Shown here one piece after another: positions 10,502-23,200 of a stretch of DNA of 64,000 nucleotides (position 1 is its first letter; every line of letters begins with the position of its first letter). Origin of the DNA: Liquidambar formosana (lineage: Eukaryota > Streptophyta > Magnoliopsida > Saxifragales > Altingiaceae); the NCBI GenBank assembly GCA_039720395.1, contig CM077834.1, positions 5,724,607 through 5,788,606 on the forward strand, in the 5' to 3' direction. Both the position numbers and the translations under genes were made by a program. The notes below the pieces were generated by a model. The model did not search any database. It was not told where the DNA came from and saw only the letters and a list, made by a program, of their open reading frames with translations.

Positions 10502-13500
10502 TCACTGCTTTGCCTGAAAAGAGAGTTAAAACAGAGTGCCAAACAGTTATATTCTGGACAATCCATATCAGTTAAAACATGCATGGCGGCTCGTATGTGA
10601 AGGGATTCACTTCCATAATATTTTGGCTACTCTCATCTTCCTTATAAGTTAAGAGCGTCATTGGGTCTTAAAAATGGAGGAAATAACAAGAAATTTTATG
10701 CCAATGGCCTTGTAGCTTAATGGCATCTCTCCCATTTATAGGGGAGAGAGAGAGAGAGAGAGAGAAGAGGGGGGGGGGGCATTCTACAGGGTAGGGTGCA
10801 GGGGCTTATAATGGATCTCATCTATAAAGTGGTGATATCGATCCAGATGGTCCAACTGATGGCAGTAAGCATAAGAGATTGTCTAATCCAATGTTTGAGA
10901 AATAAATTATCAGGACCCAGCCCTCAAGCATGGATATCAAAGGAGAAAAACTCTATTGGCGGACAATCTGACAACGTAAACTGCCTAGTGTCGGTAAATA
11001 ATTCATCCCATCCCCTTTGCCACAAGAAGTTCGGATGGAGCCTCTAGTGTGGTCTGCTGTGTGTTCTCTCTCTTCAGTAATGGATCAGTAAAGGTTGCAA
11101 AAATACAGTGATTGAACAATAAGTTTTGCTTTAGTTGCAATGTAATTACTTTGGTATTGATAAGGCAATTTGATTTACTCTCCTATCTCAGGAGACGGAT
11201 GGGAAAGCTTTTTGGTTTTTTCTGTTGCCGTCTTTAACGAAAAGACAAGTGACATGAAGACAAACAAATATACTTTTCACCATATATATGGTCAGCCAAT
11301 TTAGACCCAAGAAATGTAAGAGGGCATGAAAGTAATTTCAGGACATAGTGCTATCAATAATTTATGGACAATCACATTCAATTTATAAAGAGAATGAGCA
11401 ATTACCTGGGAATACAAGAAAGTTCCAAGGATTGCGATGGCAGCTCCAAGAGCGTTGATGGGCTGGACGGGAGTGTGGAAGATGATGATGGAGGAGACAA
11501 TGACAGATATACGTTTCATGGTGTTTCCGATGCTAAATGTCAAAGGAGAGATCTCGTCCAGTGACATGTATGACACCTGATTGTAGAGGTGGTAGAACAC
11601 ACTCTGGGCTGCCACCCACCTATTGTGTACAAATAACAGCCACACAAATATTTCTTCAGTCAAAGGCAAGAAAAAGGCTACGACTATCATCAAAATTTAA
11701 CAACCTAAACAGAAAACTCATTGAATAGGGTTATTCATTCATTCAATTTCCAGAGGGAGAATGTGTGGTTTTTAAGATGACAACTGTAAAATATTGCCGT
11801 GCACGAAATTGGAAGACTAGGAATACATACGAGATACCAATTAAAAACTTTTTTTTTTTGGTTCCCTAAGGTGTCCCCGGCTTCGCCCAGGACTAATCCT
11901 TCGAAGTACTGTCAGGCGCAGAAGTGAGGACCTCTTCCAAGAAAGTTTGCTGCATCCACAAGAGTTCGAACCCGAGACCCCTTGCTTAAGCAACCAGATC
12001 CCCTTCCACTCAGGCCAACCTTCGTTGGTATCAATTAAAAACTTTAGTATAGCTTAAAAGATCATGGTATATCTATAAGTCACTAAAAAAAATTTAATAT
12101 GAGAATCTAATCAATTTCTTGGATGCCATTCTAGTCGAGAAACAGCAGGACCCAAAATTATATGGAAATGTGATTCATGGAACAATCTACCAGACTACAA
12201 ATTTCATAAACAGCTTATCACATTTTCTTCCAATTTAACTTTACTGATAGGATCATTACAGGCTTCCAATTAATAAAACATTTTACGGTTACTACATAAT
12301 TGAAAATTATAATCCGGTGAGCTCAATATATTTTTCATCAGATATTTAATCAACTGTTTGGATGTCATTCCATCATAGAAACTACAGGCCTGACGCCCCT
12401 AATCATAAGAAATTTAAGACACAAGACATTCTTCTAAGACTAGGATTTTTATCCTCTTTCTAGACACTACTCACAGGGTATAAGAATGGATTGTTATTCA
12501 AGCAATGATTTGTTAAAACCATGGAATCAACTGGCCTAATATTGACAGTCAGATAACTGCAATTCTCTGTTCATGAATATTTTTAAGGTTAACCACGTAT
12601 TCTAACCAAAAAACCGAACTGGTAATTTAGATGAATATGATCACCATTTATTCTGACCAAAGAAACTGAGTTAGCGATTGGATAAATGTAATCATCTAAT
12701 TAGGTCAAATTATGGTGCAGGACACCCTAAGCAAGACCCACTTGGGTGTTACTAAGCCCGTGTCCTTATATCAGTCAGGGGAAAACAGTCATCACCAAGA
12801 ATTATTTAACTTAGCGCGCCTAACTTTTCTACCACAGCAAAAACAAATAGATAAAGACAAAGTAGAGTACAACCAAACAGTACAAGGAAATCAGAGTTGT
12901 TAGTTGTCATGTGGTTACCAAATGATCTGGGGTCCAATCTCAGAGAGAGCATTTTGCCATCCAGCTGCCCACATCTGTGGGCCCTCCACAGCAATTGCGA
13001 ACGGCGTGAGAATTAAGAGAGACAATATGGACAGACAAGCATAGTAATTCATTCCACTAACAGACTTTCCCTTCATGCCCCTCTTTGAAAAAATGTTGCG
13101 AAATACAAATGCCAAGTTTGATATCATGGCACCCATAAAACCTGAAATGGACAGCCAACAAACCAAATTCAGGATTCTGAAAATAACCCCAAAAAGTAAT
13201 AACTTTTATTACGCTCTAACCCCAAGCAATCTCCACTAATGACAGAAATATCCCACACTGCCTCGTACCCCAAGTCACCTAGCTGGGCAAGTGGGCAAGA
13301 AACTCGTGATTGTTCTGAAGACATCAAGTGAACAAAACAAGTTGGCAATGACACCTCAAATCAATAACAGGAATTGTCGGCGCTATTGTTTGGCTGCCAA
13401 GAATGCTGTTTTGGTTTCAAAAAATGCAAAACTTACCTCAACTAAAAGCCTAAACTATTAGGCTTAGCCGACTGGAAATTTTTTTTTTCTCAACCCAATT

Positions 13501-14135
13501 AATTAAAAAATCTAAGATTCAAAATTTTGATTTCTTTCATTTTCCTGCATTTTCTCAGCAACCAAACCAACCAAAAATGAACATCCTAAAAGAAATTAAA
13601 AACAAACAAACAAACAAACTGTTACAATATTTACAAAGAAAAGAGCATTTTTCTTTATTACCAATCATGTTAAAGTTGAGCTCAGTCAAAGCAGCAAGAG
13701 AGCAACCACCGATGATCGGAATAAGCGACAGGTAAACAGGCACCGGGAACGTCTCACCCAAGAGGAACCTGGAAACCAAGACACTGAAAGCAGGCTCACC
13801 ACTCTTGATGATGTGGGTGAATGAAACTGCAACCTTTGACATACTCACCGTCGCTGCTACATGCCCAATTGTATGTGCCACAGCAACCTACAAAACACCA
13901 ACAAATATAAATTTAATGTCACAATCTAGAGGCAAAATACAAACAACCAAAGCTGAATCATATACCCTAAAAGACACCAAAAACCATAACACTCTGTTTG
14001 GTCGCTAGGAAAAGCTAAAAAAAGAGGAAAAGAAAAACTAGATCTTTCGCATTTTATATTTCTTCAAAACTAGATCTCTTGCATTTAACATTTTTTTCAG
14101 TGGAAATTAATAAAACCCACAAAACCCCTAATACG

Positions 14136-14172
<37 letters not shown>

Positions 14173-15119
14173 AGAGATCACAATTTTTTTACGAAAAAAA
14201 AACCCCTAATTCTCTGTTTGGTAGCTAAGAAAATCTAAATTTTTTTTCTTCTTTGCATCTTAGATTTTTCCCCATATGGGAACAAAAACCTCCTCTTCCC
14301 ACTTTTACTCTCTGCCTTAACAATAAAAAACAGTTTCCTTCTCTTTCCACAACTTTCTCAGCTACCAAACAAAAGTCGGCAATTCACTCAAAGTAAAGAC
14401 CATACGCAACAATTTCAGAACTTTATTTTCATTCTACTTTTCTCCAAAAATTTCTCCGCAACAAACGAAGGGCAATTCACTCAGAGGGTAAAGAACCATA
14501 GACAACAAATTTCAAAACTTTACTTTCTCCCCTTTTCCACAACTTTCTCAACAACCAAACACAAAAAGGGAAATTTCACTCACAGGGAAAAGGGTTTTCC
14601 AGAATTCAAAATCGGTCTTCGGCGCTTCGGCGATTCCTCGTAACCCAAGAGATCAACATCATGAGAGACCCACATGCAAGTGAAAGCGTAGACGTCAGCC
14701 ATGGATACGGAAAAGCATTCAACACCTTCTTGTTATATATATTGAACACAACGTTCAAAGCCCACCACGTCGCAAAGTAAATTCCGATCTTCAACTTCTT
14801 CGCCGCGTCCGACTTCTTCTGCTGCTCCGAAACCTCCCCGATCGGCTCCGATCGATTCCGCCTCGTACGCTCTGCATGTGAAAGGCTCTTGATCCCTTGA
14901 TTCCTTATACGATCCGAAGCCTTTGGTGGTGGTCGCTGATATATGAAGGGGTTTTACAGTTGAAATACTGAAGCTCCGTTGCTTCGGCACCGACAAAGAA
15001 GGCAGAAAGGAGAGACCACCCGTCGGCGGCAGAGACTTTTGCCGGACAATAACATCGGAACCGGCGATTGGTACCAGAGTTTGTTTTGAAAAACAGATTT
15101 GTTTCGTAAAACAGACCAT
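10502..15119 (-). CDS. GPT: Plastid glucose-6-phosphate/phosphate translocator (5 exons, two frameshifts in exon 1)
   Basis: This envelope antiporter exchanges cytosolic glucose-6-phosphate for phosphate, feeding starch synthesis and the oxidative pentose phosphate pathway in heterotrophic plastids. Coding exons are 15119-14584, 13887-13662, 13141-12919, 11619-11406 and 10513-10502, all with GT-AG borders and matching phases. The last exon holds only Ala-Lys-Gln-stop. Without two extra bases the product is 402 residues, the family length: a Ser-rich transit peptide, then the membrane domain with [56 protein letters not shown] and [16 protein letters not shown]. Exon 1 has an extra A at two GGAATC sites (plus-strand TT at 14856-14857 and 14634-14635). 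Each throws the frame by one, and removing each restores the expected residues (EADRSEPIG and [13 protein letters not shown]). Every other exon is clean, so these are either consensus errors or a very recent inactivation. GPT rather than triose-phosphate or PEP translocator is chosen from sequence recall. Confidence 0.9.
10514..11405 (-). other. Last intron of GPT
   Basis: An intron of 892 nt, from GTAATT to a CTTTTCAG acceptor, precedes the 12-nt coding exon. The short frame at 10796-11047 (+) inside it has no family match. Confidence 0.75.
10744..10779. repeat. (GA)n followed by poly-G
   Basis: GA dinucleotides run into a G homopolymer. The tract lies in the last intron of the translocator gene. 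Confidence 0.9.
11852..12031 (-). mobile_element. tRNA-derived SINE in intron 3 of GPT
   Basis: Read on the minus strand, the element starts with an A-box-like TGGCCTGAGTGG, has a B box in GGGTTCGAACTC about 40 nt later, and ends in a run of A. A perfect 14-bp direct repeat, CAATTAAAAACTTT, flanks it at 11838-11851 and 12032-12045. Internal pol III boxes, a poly-A tail and a target duplication together define a SINE of about 180 bp. Its orientation is the same as that of the host gene. Confidence 0.85.
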
Positions 15120-15135
15120 GATGTGAGATGGGTCG

Positions 15136-15175
15136 TTTTCGATTTCGATTTCGATTTCGATTTCGATTTCGATCA
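15136..15175. repeat. (TTCGAT)n hexanucleotide in the GPT 5' leader
   Basis: About six copies of TTCGAT lie 17-55 nt upstream of the GPT start codon, probably in the transcribed leader. Confidence 0.9.
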
Positions 15176-15249
15176 GAGTCGTGAAGGATTTAAAAAAAGA
15201 TAGAGGACAAAAAATGAAAATTAAATAAAAAAGAGTCCTTCACGACTCT
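15175..15249 (-). promoter_or_regulatory. Inverted repeat in the GPT leader
   Basis: AGAGTCGTGAAGGA at 15175-15188 is perfectly complementary to TCCTTCACGACTCT at 15236-15249, a 14-bp stem with a 47-nt A-rich loop. It lies 56-130 nt upstream of the GPT start. Whether it is transcribed is not known; if so it could affect translation. Confidence 0.55.
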
Positions 15250-15338
15250 TTGGAGATCAGAGAAGCTGTAGCGTCTACCTAAAACCCCACGATCTCCATG
15301 ACCCAGAAAGGAAACACTGAGACAAATTAAGAAACTGA

Positions 15339-15340
<2 letters not shown>

Positions 15341-15371
<31 letters not shown>
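15341..15371. repeat. (TA)n microsatellite upstream of GPT
   Basis: A TA dinucleotide run about 225-250 nt upstream of the GPT start. It could act as or obscure a TATA region; a second TATATATATG lies near 15463. Confidence 0.85.
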
Positions 15372-15376
<5 letters not shown>

Positions 15377-15379
15377 GAT

Positions 15380-16092
15380 TTCTTTGTGAAAAACACAGGA
15401 GAATGGTGGGATTGGGATCTACTCTTCGTGTATTGAGTGTTTTTTATGAAGATCTCAGTCCTTGTATATATATGTTGTCTATCGATTTTCACACCGGATC
15501 TGCAGTGTCTGCTGCGGAAAGGGTACTGCTACCTTTCCATGTAGGACTTTTTTTAAAGAAAGTTTGGTTTTGTAGGGTTTAGCTTCAATGTGGTGGAGTC
15601 CTGTCTAGAAAGTTTTGGGGACCACTTATATGTTGCCCTGTAGGCATAAATGGGGGATGGGTTGTTTGATACTTTGATGGATTCCACTTTGGTCAAAAAG
15701 TTCTTTGATCTTTAATCCAAAAGAAAGAATGGAGGAACCAGATTTTAGGTAGTGTTATATGGGGATAAAATAATTTTACTCATTGATCTATTATAATTAT
15801 TTTTAGTTTAAAATAAAAGGGATTAAACCTATATATTAGTTTTTCATTTGTTATTAACAAGTCAACCGATAAGAATAACAGATGAATTTATCTGATATCT
15901 ACAACATTTGTTTTCTAAAATTACAAAAATTGCCCATTTAGTTTGTCCTATTTTTAGTTTCCATACTCCATCATTTATGCAGTTTGTAATTATCGTTTTT
16001 AATTTTAAGAAGAATTAGTTGTGGTTCGCAGCTACGTTCAAGTCTCAAGTTTGACTCTCTTTATGGGCTAATTGTCAAAGTTTTTTTTCTAA
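15380..16092. other. GPT upstream region
   Basis: Presumed promoter-proximal and intergenic DNA. No gene or recognisable element is seen besides AT-rich sequence. Confidence 0.4.
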
Positions 16093-16100
16093 TGTTAAAT

Positions 16101-16785
16101 AAGGGATGCTCACTCACCTGCTAGAGCCGCAGAAACCGCCCAATTCGACCCAACCCGAAAGTATTAGGCAGTTCCAACCGATAGGGTGGGCGGATAGCGG
16201 TTTAGAATTTTATTTTTTTGCGGTTTCGTAGGTGGTTGCGGTTTTAAAATATAAAAACCAACTAAAACCAACCCGCCCATATATTTTTATACTTTATTAG
16301 ATTATACACGTGGCAGTGTCTCATTGATTCTTCATATTACATTGGACATATGGCAAATGGCAAATGGAGGATGACCTTATCTCTTACCAATATTAAATCA
16401 GTTTTTTGCATTGTGAAGTCTTTTATCTTTTTTGGTTTTTTTATTTATGCTTGTTTAATTTTATTTTTTTCCCAAGTTAATTGTTATTTTGTAATTTGTA
16501 TGGCTTGTTTTGACCAAAACAATATTTATAATAATTGAAATGCAGTATGAAAGCCCTCAAAAATTCAAAATAGAATGGATGGATTTTTAAAAAGTAAAGC
16601 AAGGTCTAGCTAAACTTAAATCCGCCAATCCGCCCGCAACCCACCCACCAATCCGCATAGTTTGTGAATTAAAACAGTCCGATCATATGGACGGATGTAG
16701 GTAAGAAGTTAATTCATCCGATGAGTTGTGGGTGGGTTGCGGATGAACCCCAAATCCGACCCAAACCGATCCGTGAGCACCCCTT
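16101..16785. mobile_element. Non-autonomous hAT-like element
   Basis: Terminal inverted repeats AAGGGATGCTCAC (left) and AAGGGGTGCTCAC (right, complement) bound 685 bp. The flanks are near-identical 8-mers, TGTTAAAT at 16093-16100 and TGTTAATT at 16786-16793, as hAT transposons leave. Both subterminal regions are rich in AACCCRCCCRC-type words, and the centre is AT-rich. There is no transposase frame; the 62-codon frame at 16350 is not credible. Confidence 0.75.
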
Positions 16786-16793
16786 TGTTAATT

Positions 16794-19700
16794 GATTTAA
16801 TGATCTTGGTTGATGGCTTTATTTGTAATTGACAAATAGTGTTATTGATTCTTATTTTTTTTTTCTTTATTTTTTTTAATGCATCATGCTTTAAAAAAAA
16901 AACATTTATTGATGTGGCTACTGCCATATTAAGAAAAAGGGAAATGATGTTTGAGACGAACCTTTGGACCACTCGGGAGATCAAAATTACAAAAATACAA
17001 AACTACCCTCTCAATAAAATAAGGAAAATCCCACCCCACTTGCAAAAAATTTCTCATGCTCTCCTTACTTTATCTCCTGTCAAATCGCTCTTTTTCATAA
17101 GATACAAAGGAACCTACCCTTTTTTTGGAAATCTCTCTCCTACCTACCACAAAACACGGGTCTCTCTCCGCCCACCTCAGAACGAAATCACCATCAAATA
17201 CCTAATAATCCGCTATTAGAGCTCTAATGATTGCAACTCTTTCTAAATCCACTCTCTCTCTCTCTCTACAAGTGAAGTTCTATGGTGGTGATCCACCAAG
17301 ATTTGTGAACTGGGTATGATGTATAGGTTCTCATTGTGGGTTTGCTCGTGAAAGTCCTAACAGTGCGATTATCACGGCTGAAGTTGTTCACTATGGTGGT
17401 TTAACAGAGGCATGGCCTTTTGCTCATTCTTTTCCCCCTTTTTTTTCCCTGCTTTTGGATGTTTGTGTTTTCAAATAATTATATTTAAACTGAAGATAAT
17501 TATTTATAAATTCAGTGCAATCATCTAGTAATTCACTGATAAAATAATATTTTTTCACAAAATAATTTTATTTTTATCTTGACTTTTCCAAATTTTTTTT
17601 TTCTTTTAAGTCTTGATTTTTGTGTTGCTGGTTGCGTATATTCAACTTTATGACGTTATCTTAATTTTCTAGATAATTTCTAAATAATTACCTTAATTAT
17701 CTAGATAATTATTTTTCAAGCTTTTTCATGTTGGATGTAATTTTTTTTTTATCTTGCTTTTTCATACCTCGTTTTTAAACATACTATTTTTATCTTGTTT
17801 TTCCTTTGATTTTTTATTTTCCTTTTCTGGTTTGGATCAAGTTATTTGATTTTTCAAACTCAAAAGATAATTGGTTTTTTTTTTTTTAATTTTTTTATTT
17901 TGTGCATGATTCTCTCTTCTTGATTTGGAGTGTAGTCTTCAGTTGGGTATTTGAAAGGAATAGGAAAGTGGTTTTTTGGTCATTTTGGTATAAATGTATA
18001 AGATTCTCTGAAGATTGTCTTTTTGTATAAACAAATGGAACCTAAGATGACAGTCGGCCCCCTTGGCTGGAATAACATTAGAAAATAAAATAATAATTTG
18101 AGACCAAACACATTAGAGTTTTATGTGTTGGAAAGTGCTATTAAATATTGATCCTTAAATATTTCTCTATACATATATAATTTTTCTAGTCATATGGCTA
18201 ATTGATGTGAAATGCATTTATAAAAACGCAAAATTTAAATAAATGAAAAAAACAAATCTTTGTATATGATGTGGTTGTAATCATATCATCAGAGAATAAA
18301 GTTAGATTTAAAAATTAGAAATCAATAGCAGTATTCTTATATATTATGCTAAAAAAAATTATAAAAATGATATAATTCAAGATTGGGAACAAGAGCTCTA
18401 TGATATAAATAAAATATATATATAGATACACATTTTTTTTGGGTAAGTAATAAAATAATTTCACAAAAGAGAATACATTTATAATGGTTAATTAAATCCA
18501 AAGGTTATCCGAGGTGCTAAGGTTAGGTTGGGTGAGTTCAACAACCTACCGCGTGCTCTAATAGGGACTAAGGAGTGGAGACTGGAAGAGTGGGTTGAGG
18601 GAAGAGATATGCCATAAGGATATGCCCCCTAAGCCAAAAGCAACATATATATTCAAGATTTAATTTTCTGTGCTACCAATGAGTCAATTTTAGTTGGCAT
18701 AAATTATGAGGGTCCAAAATAGCCTAATTTAGGTCCAAAATTTGTGATTTGGAATATTATAAGAATGTCAATGAGATGTATCAAATTGAAGCATTTACTA
18801 AAATAACAATTAAGATTTAAGATTTGACTAAGAATGATCTAATCTAAATTTAATAATAACAATAAATTTTTTTTTAATATTATATTAATTAAATTAATGA
18901 TTTGCTAATGTCTAGTGCTGACCAAAGTCTGGTTAAGCATGAAATTTTCCACAAGTCTGGGTCTGACAAAGATTTCAGACCAAACTTGAGTTTTGGGCTT
19001 GCTTCAAGTTGGACCTGGCACATTTCCTTGATTATTTAGTTGCCTCTTAGTTCACTGTCATTTTATTACCAACTTCATGAATGAAGGGGGCACTCTCATT
19101 CCTCTTACTATGAGTTCTCTAAAAAATTTTCGTATTTTGAATATGCAATTCAAGGCACAAGCCAATATTGAGTGTGTTTCATTCTTATAAATCTATGAAT
19201 TTGTTTCATTCCTATAAATTAAGCTAAAAGTCTATATTACCTATAAAATCTGTATCACAGAAAAACTTTTGATTGACCATTGCACTCTTATTTTAAATTT
19301 TAAATATTTATTTGCCCCCTATATTTAAACAATTAAGAATGTTTATTTTTTAGCAAAAAATAATAAAAATGAAGAGGAAGAAAGATAATACCGTTCACTT
19401 CATAAAGTCTACATAACTTCCATTACTATGTATGTCTCCTACCTAATTTCCTATTCCTATCATGACTCCTATCCATGTAAGGAAGTTTGACCTATTGTGT
19501 TGACTGTTCATTCTAATAACCTAAATGAGATACATATTAAGAACATTATATATATATACATGTCTATCAAACGGGATTTAAGTTTTCAACAAAAAAGTAA
19601 TAAGTAATTAGATTTTTATGTTATATATATGAGAATTTATGAATTTTTATATATGAAAATTTATGAATTTTCATATATCTTTATTATTTAAAAATTATTC

Positions 19701-19810
19701 ACATGCAATGCACTTGTGCCCTATCTAGTTTATTAAAAAGTGTCCATTTGGCTTAAGTCAAAGTTGACGAAATTGTTATATTAAACATTGTTGAATAAAA
19801 AAAGAATGAA
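16794..19810. other. AT-rich intergenic DNA
   Basis: No gene is supported. The 126-codon frame at 16839 (+) is low-complexity. A TTTTTTTTGGGTAAGTAATAA motif at 18433 resembles the ends of decayed retroelements, and the 18480-18650 stretch is somewhat richer in G, but nothing can be named. Confidence 0.5.
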
Positions 19811-20207
19811 GCTATTGCCACCACATAAAGTACTCAAAGCCCTCCATTAATTTATACTTTTTGAGGTTTTATAAAAAATATAAAAGGTTTTTTACGAAAA
19901 TTAATAGCATTGTTTACTAAAAAACATCATTCTAAACAACTTTGTAGAAGAAATTTTTTCCAAAATTTATCATTTAAGCAGACTTTTTGGTTATTTACAA
20001 TCTCTATTTCATTTTCCATGAAAAATTGCCAAAAAGTCTACTTAAATGACAAATTTTGGAAAAACTGTCTTCTACAAAGTTGTCCGGAATGATGTTTTCT
20101 AGTAGATCATGTGATTAGTTTTTATAAATTTTTTATATATTTTTCATAAAACCTTAAAAATGTAAATTAATTAAGGGGCTTAAAGTATTTTATGTGGTGG
20201 CAATAGC
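19811..20207. mobile_element. Foldback MITE, GCTATTGCCACC family, copy 1
   Basis: The element starts GCTATTGCCACCACATAAAG and ends with its complement (TATGTGGTGGCAATAGC). The whole 397 bp is palindromic about a centre near 20000: ATTTAAGCAGACTTTTTGG on one arm pairs with CCAAAAAGTCTACTTAAAT on the other. Related copies occur at 55831-56225 and 46884-47165. It can form a very long hairpin and has no coding content. Confidence 0.85.
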
Positions 20208-23200
20208 CTGACTCATAAAAAAAATATCAAATTTTGATCGATGTGTATGTATGGTTAAACTATGTACAATATCTTCAAAAATAGGAGGAAACTTGCCAAT
20301 ATAGCTATCTCCCATGAATTGTTTGACATAACTGACGATGTAGCAATTCTATATCAACACAATAGCTAACATGGCGTTCTACATCAAAATGTTATAGTTT
20401 AAGTATTGCGCTATGTGTCGGTAAAATAGTGTTGTGTCACTCGCCACATAAAGTAATGTATTAGAGATGATTAAAGTAATGTATTAGAGATGATTATAGC
20501 GGAGACCAACATTTTTCTTCAACCTCTTCATTAGAGTCGTGTCATTCAGAAAGGGATGGTTCTGTAAATTGGGTTGGGCTTGCGGAAACATTGGACCCAA
20601 GTCATTCTAGGTTGGACCTTGCATTAGTGGGCTAGGCTAAGTTCAGCTTCAATTTTAGGCCCCAAGTTGAGTTTTGACCAGCCTCTGGCTGGCCGTGACT
20701 CATTTCCTGACTCCTGGTTTTCTCTGCTGGGTTGCACATGGACTCTCTCTCTCTCTCTCTCCAACCTCATGCAACACACACAACACCAACAAAACCACAC
20801 CACCAAACCAACCCCACCTCCTTTCTTTCTCTTTTGTTTGGTTTCCTTCCCTAATAAAAAAATTGGTTCAACCCTTTGGGGTGGGCCTAATGCCCAATAT
20901 GTTATCAAAACCATTACAACCTTTCAAGCCACACCAAGCCTTCCCTCCTCCATTAGTTTTTAATATTTAATAAAAAATTTAATTCTCCAATAATACATTT
21001 TATTTGAACAAGTTGTGGGATCTTCTCCCCTTGATCTCATTCTCTTAAAACTTGCCTAGGCTAGAAAGTCATGGTTCATACGCAGACAAGTCGAAAGTGC
21101 TTCCAATTCTCAACAATCCTAGGAGACAGGCATCACCCAGTAGCAAATCAAGATTGGATATCTTTAGCAATTCATTTTTGGACTATGTTATTCATCAGAT
21201 CCTAAATAAACTGCTGATAGACCAGCAGCACTTGTCCACTGGCACCAGGTCTTCGAGGTCGAATTCTTTTGCATCACTCTCAAGAATACAAGTGGGATTT
21301 ATTCAGTTCTTGATTCTGTTTAAATATAATTACTTTTGATTATGACTTCACTTCAGAAAATTACTTTTAATTTGTATAAATATATAGTAACCAAAATAAA
21401 TACAAAATCAAGAGCTCAAATTCAACAAGGCCCTCAGGGGAGAACACTGTTGAGTTCCAGCGCCTGATATGGATAAAAGCAACAGAATATATAAACCTTT
21501 CCTATGCATACATTGGACCTTTCAACATAAACTTTACGATGGCTAATTACCATGACAATGTCCTTCAAACTCTTTCAGGAAGTGGGCCGGTGACAACATG
21601 AGGCCGTTCGAATGAGAAATCTTGAAGTAGATCAACCAGTTCTATTAATGCTGACACCCCAGGCAAATGACCAACTTCAAACCTGCTTTGACAACAAAAG
21701 CTTCAGCAAAAAGAGCTTCAACTCCGTGAGCTGCATCAGTGCATGCAAAAGCTGGCTGACCATCACTTCGATATAGGACTAAACCAATTTATATATAATT
21801 TCCTTGTATTATGCACAAAAGCTCCATCTGTCCTCGGAACCCACAGGCAAAAATTAGAGCTAGAAGCATCAACCAAAAAAATGGGAAAAGCTTTACTTGG
21901 TCCCAAGCCTCAGATCCCTGCAGAAGAAAACAGTTCCTCGTGAGTCGTGAGAGACTGCCGCATCATTCAAAATAAAGAAAGCCCACTAGAGCACATAGTT
22001 GACATGAGCAGGTTATGAATAAAAAAAGCCTACTTTTTAGTCAATCTCCTGCCTGCATAAAAGCCACTTTGATCATAAGAACCAAAGTTTCTGATAATGC
22101 AACCCAAAGAATCACCTTCAAATTGGTCGATGTCAAAAACTTTTCTACTCGAGTGATTGTAACAGGGCTGAAAATATCCATATTGCTATTGCTTTGAGCT
22201 AAAATATTCTCAAGCTCATAATAGAGGTAAAAGATTTTAAATCCTTGAAGCAACTAAATTTGATAATTTGGAATTTTCCTTTTCAAAAATCATGAATAGC
22301 TGATTCATCTGACTTAGAACATTTAAAAAAGAACCACATCTTCACACCATCTGAAGTGGGAGAGGGTTTTGGAGGTTAAGCTGCGCAAAAGAGTATTATG
22401 ATCAATGATCAAACATCACTGTGATAGAATTTATAAAATATCCTAATGAAGATTACTGCATAGAGTATGCAGCACAAGGGTTCATAGTCAGATAAGACCA
22501 GCCAGTGGTGGTGCTAGTTGATAATGGCCTACTTATTTTCTGGCATGACAGAACTTGCAAGAGCAACTCCCTAGATTCCAGGATGCCCAAGTTCAACAAT
22601 GCAGTTGGTTTGATCAGGTATGCATTTCCCTGCAGAGCTAATGCTTGTTCCAAGCTCAATAAAGCAACCTTTTATCTCCAAATAATTTTAAGATTCCAAA
22701 TGTCGTAGCATCTCCAACACTTAAACAGAGGTTCTTTCTATTAGATGATGAACATAGACTTTATTGACCCATTCAACCTGACTCATGGTGCATACAAAGC
22801 TAGTAATAAGTTAATAAGAGGCGGATTGTAAACCTGCCTAGAGCAGCTACTCACAAGCTTGAGTCATGTTACAGATGAGATCATGCAAAAGATGAATTAG
22901 ATGTGCACTCAAAAAATAAAAAATAAAAAATCAACAAGCTAGCATGTTACTTGTAAATATTCATTGTTTCTTATCTAATTTGTCACGTTTAACAATCTAA
23001 CGCTTCTTGTTCTAGATTTTCAGTTTGTTTGCACTTTCCTGAGACTATGATTTTAGAGCAGAATGATTTAAATTTTTGAACAGCAAGCTGAAGAATTTAA
23101 ATCAAGGTGGTTCCTTTGCAGGTCATTTACAATAACTGGTAGCATTTTTTTTTAATGATGAAGTAAAATATATATTAGCTTAAAAAGGTAGGTAAAAGAC

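Noticed and set aside
11950..12030. GTTCGAAC near 11967 as part of a tRNA gene
   Set aside because: No acceptor, D or anticodon stems can be formed. The B-box-like word belongs to a SINE with a poly-A tail and target duplication.
22453..22659. 68-codon minus-strand frame as a hypothetical protein
   Set aside because: Short, no family resemblance and no upstream or downstream exons that extend it.
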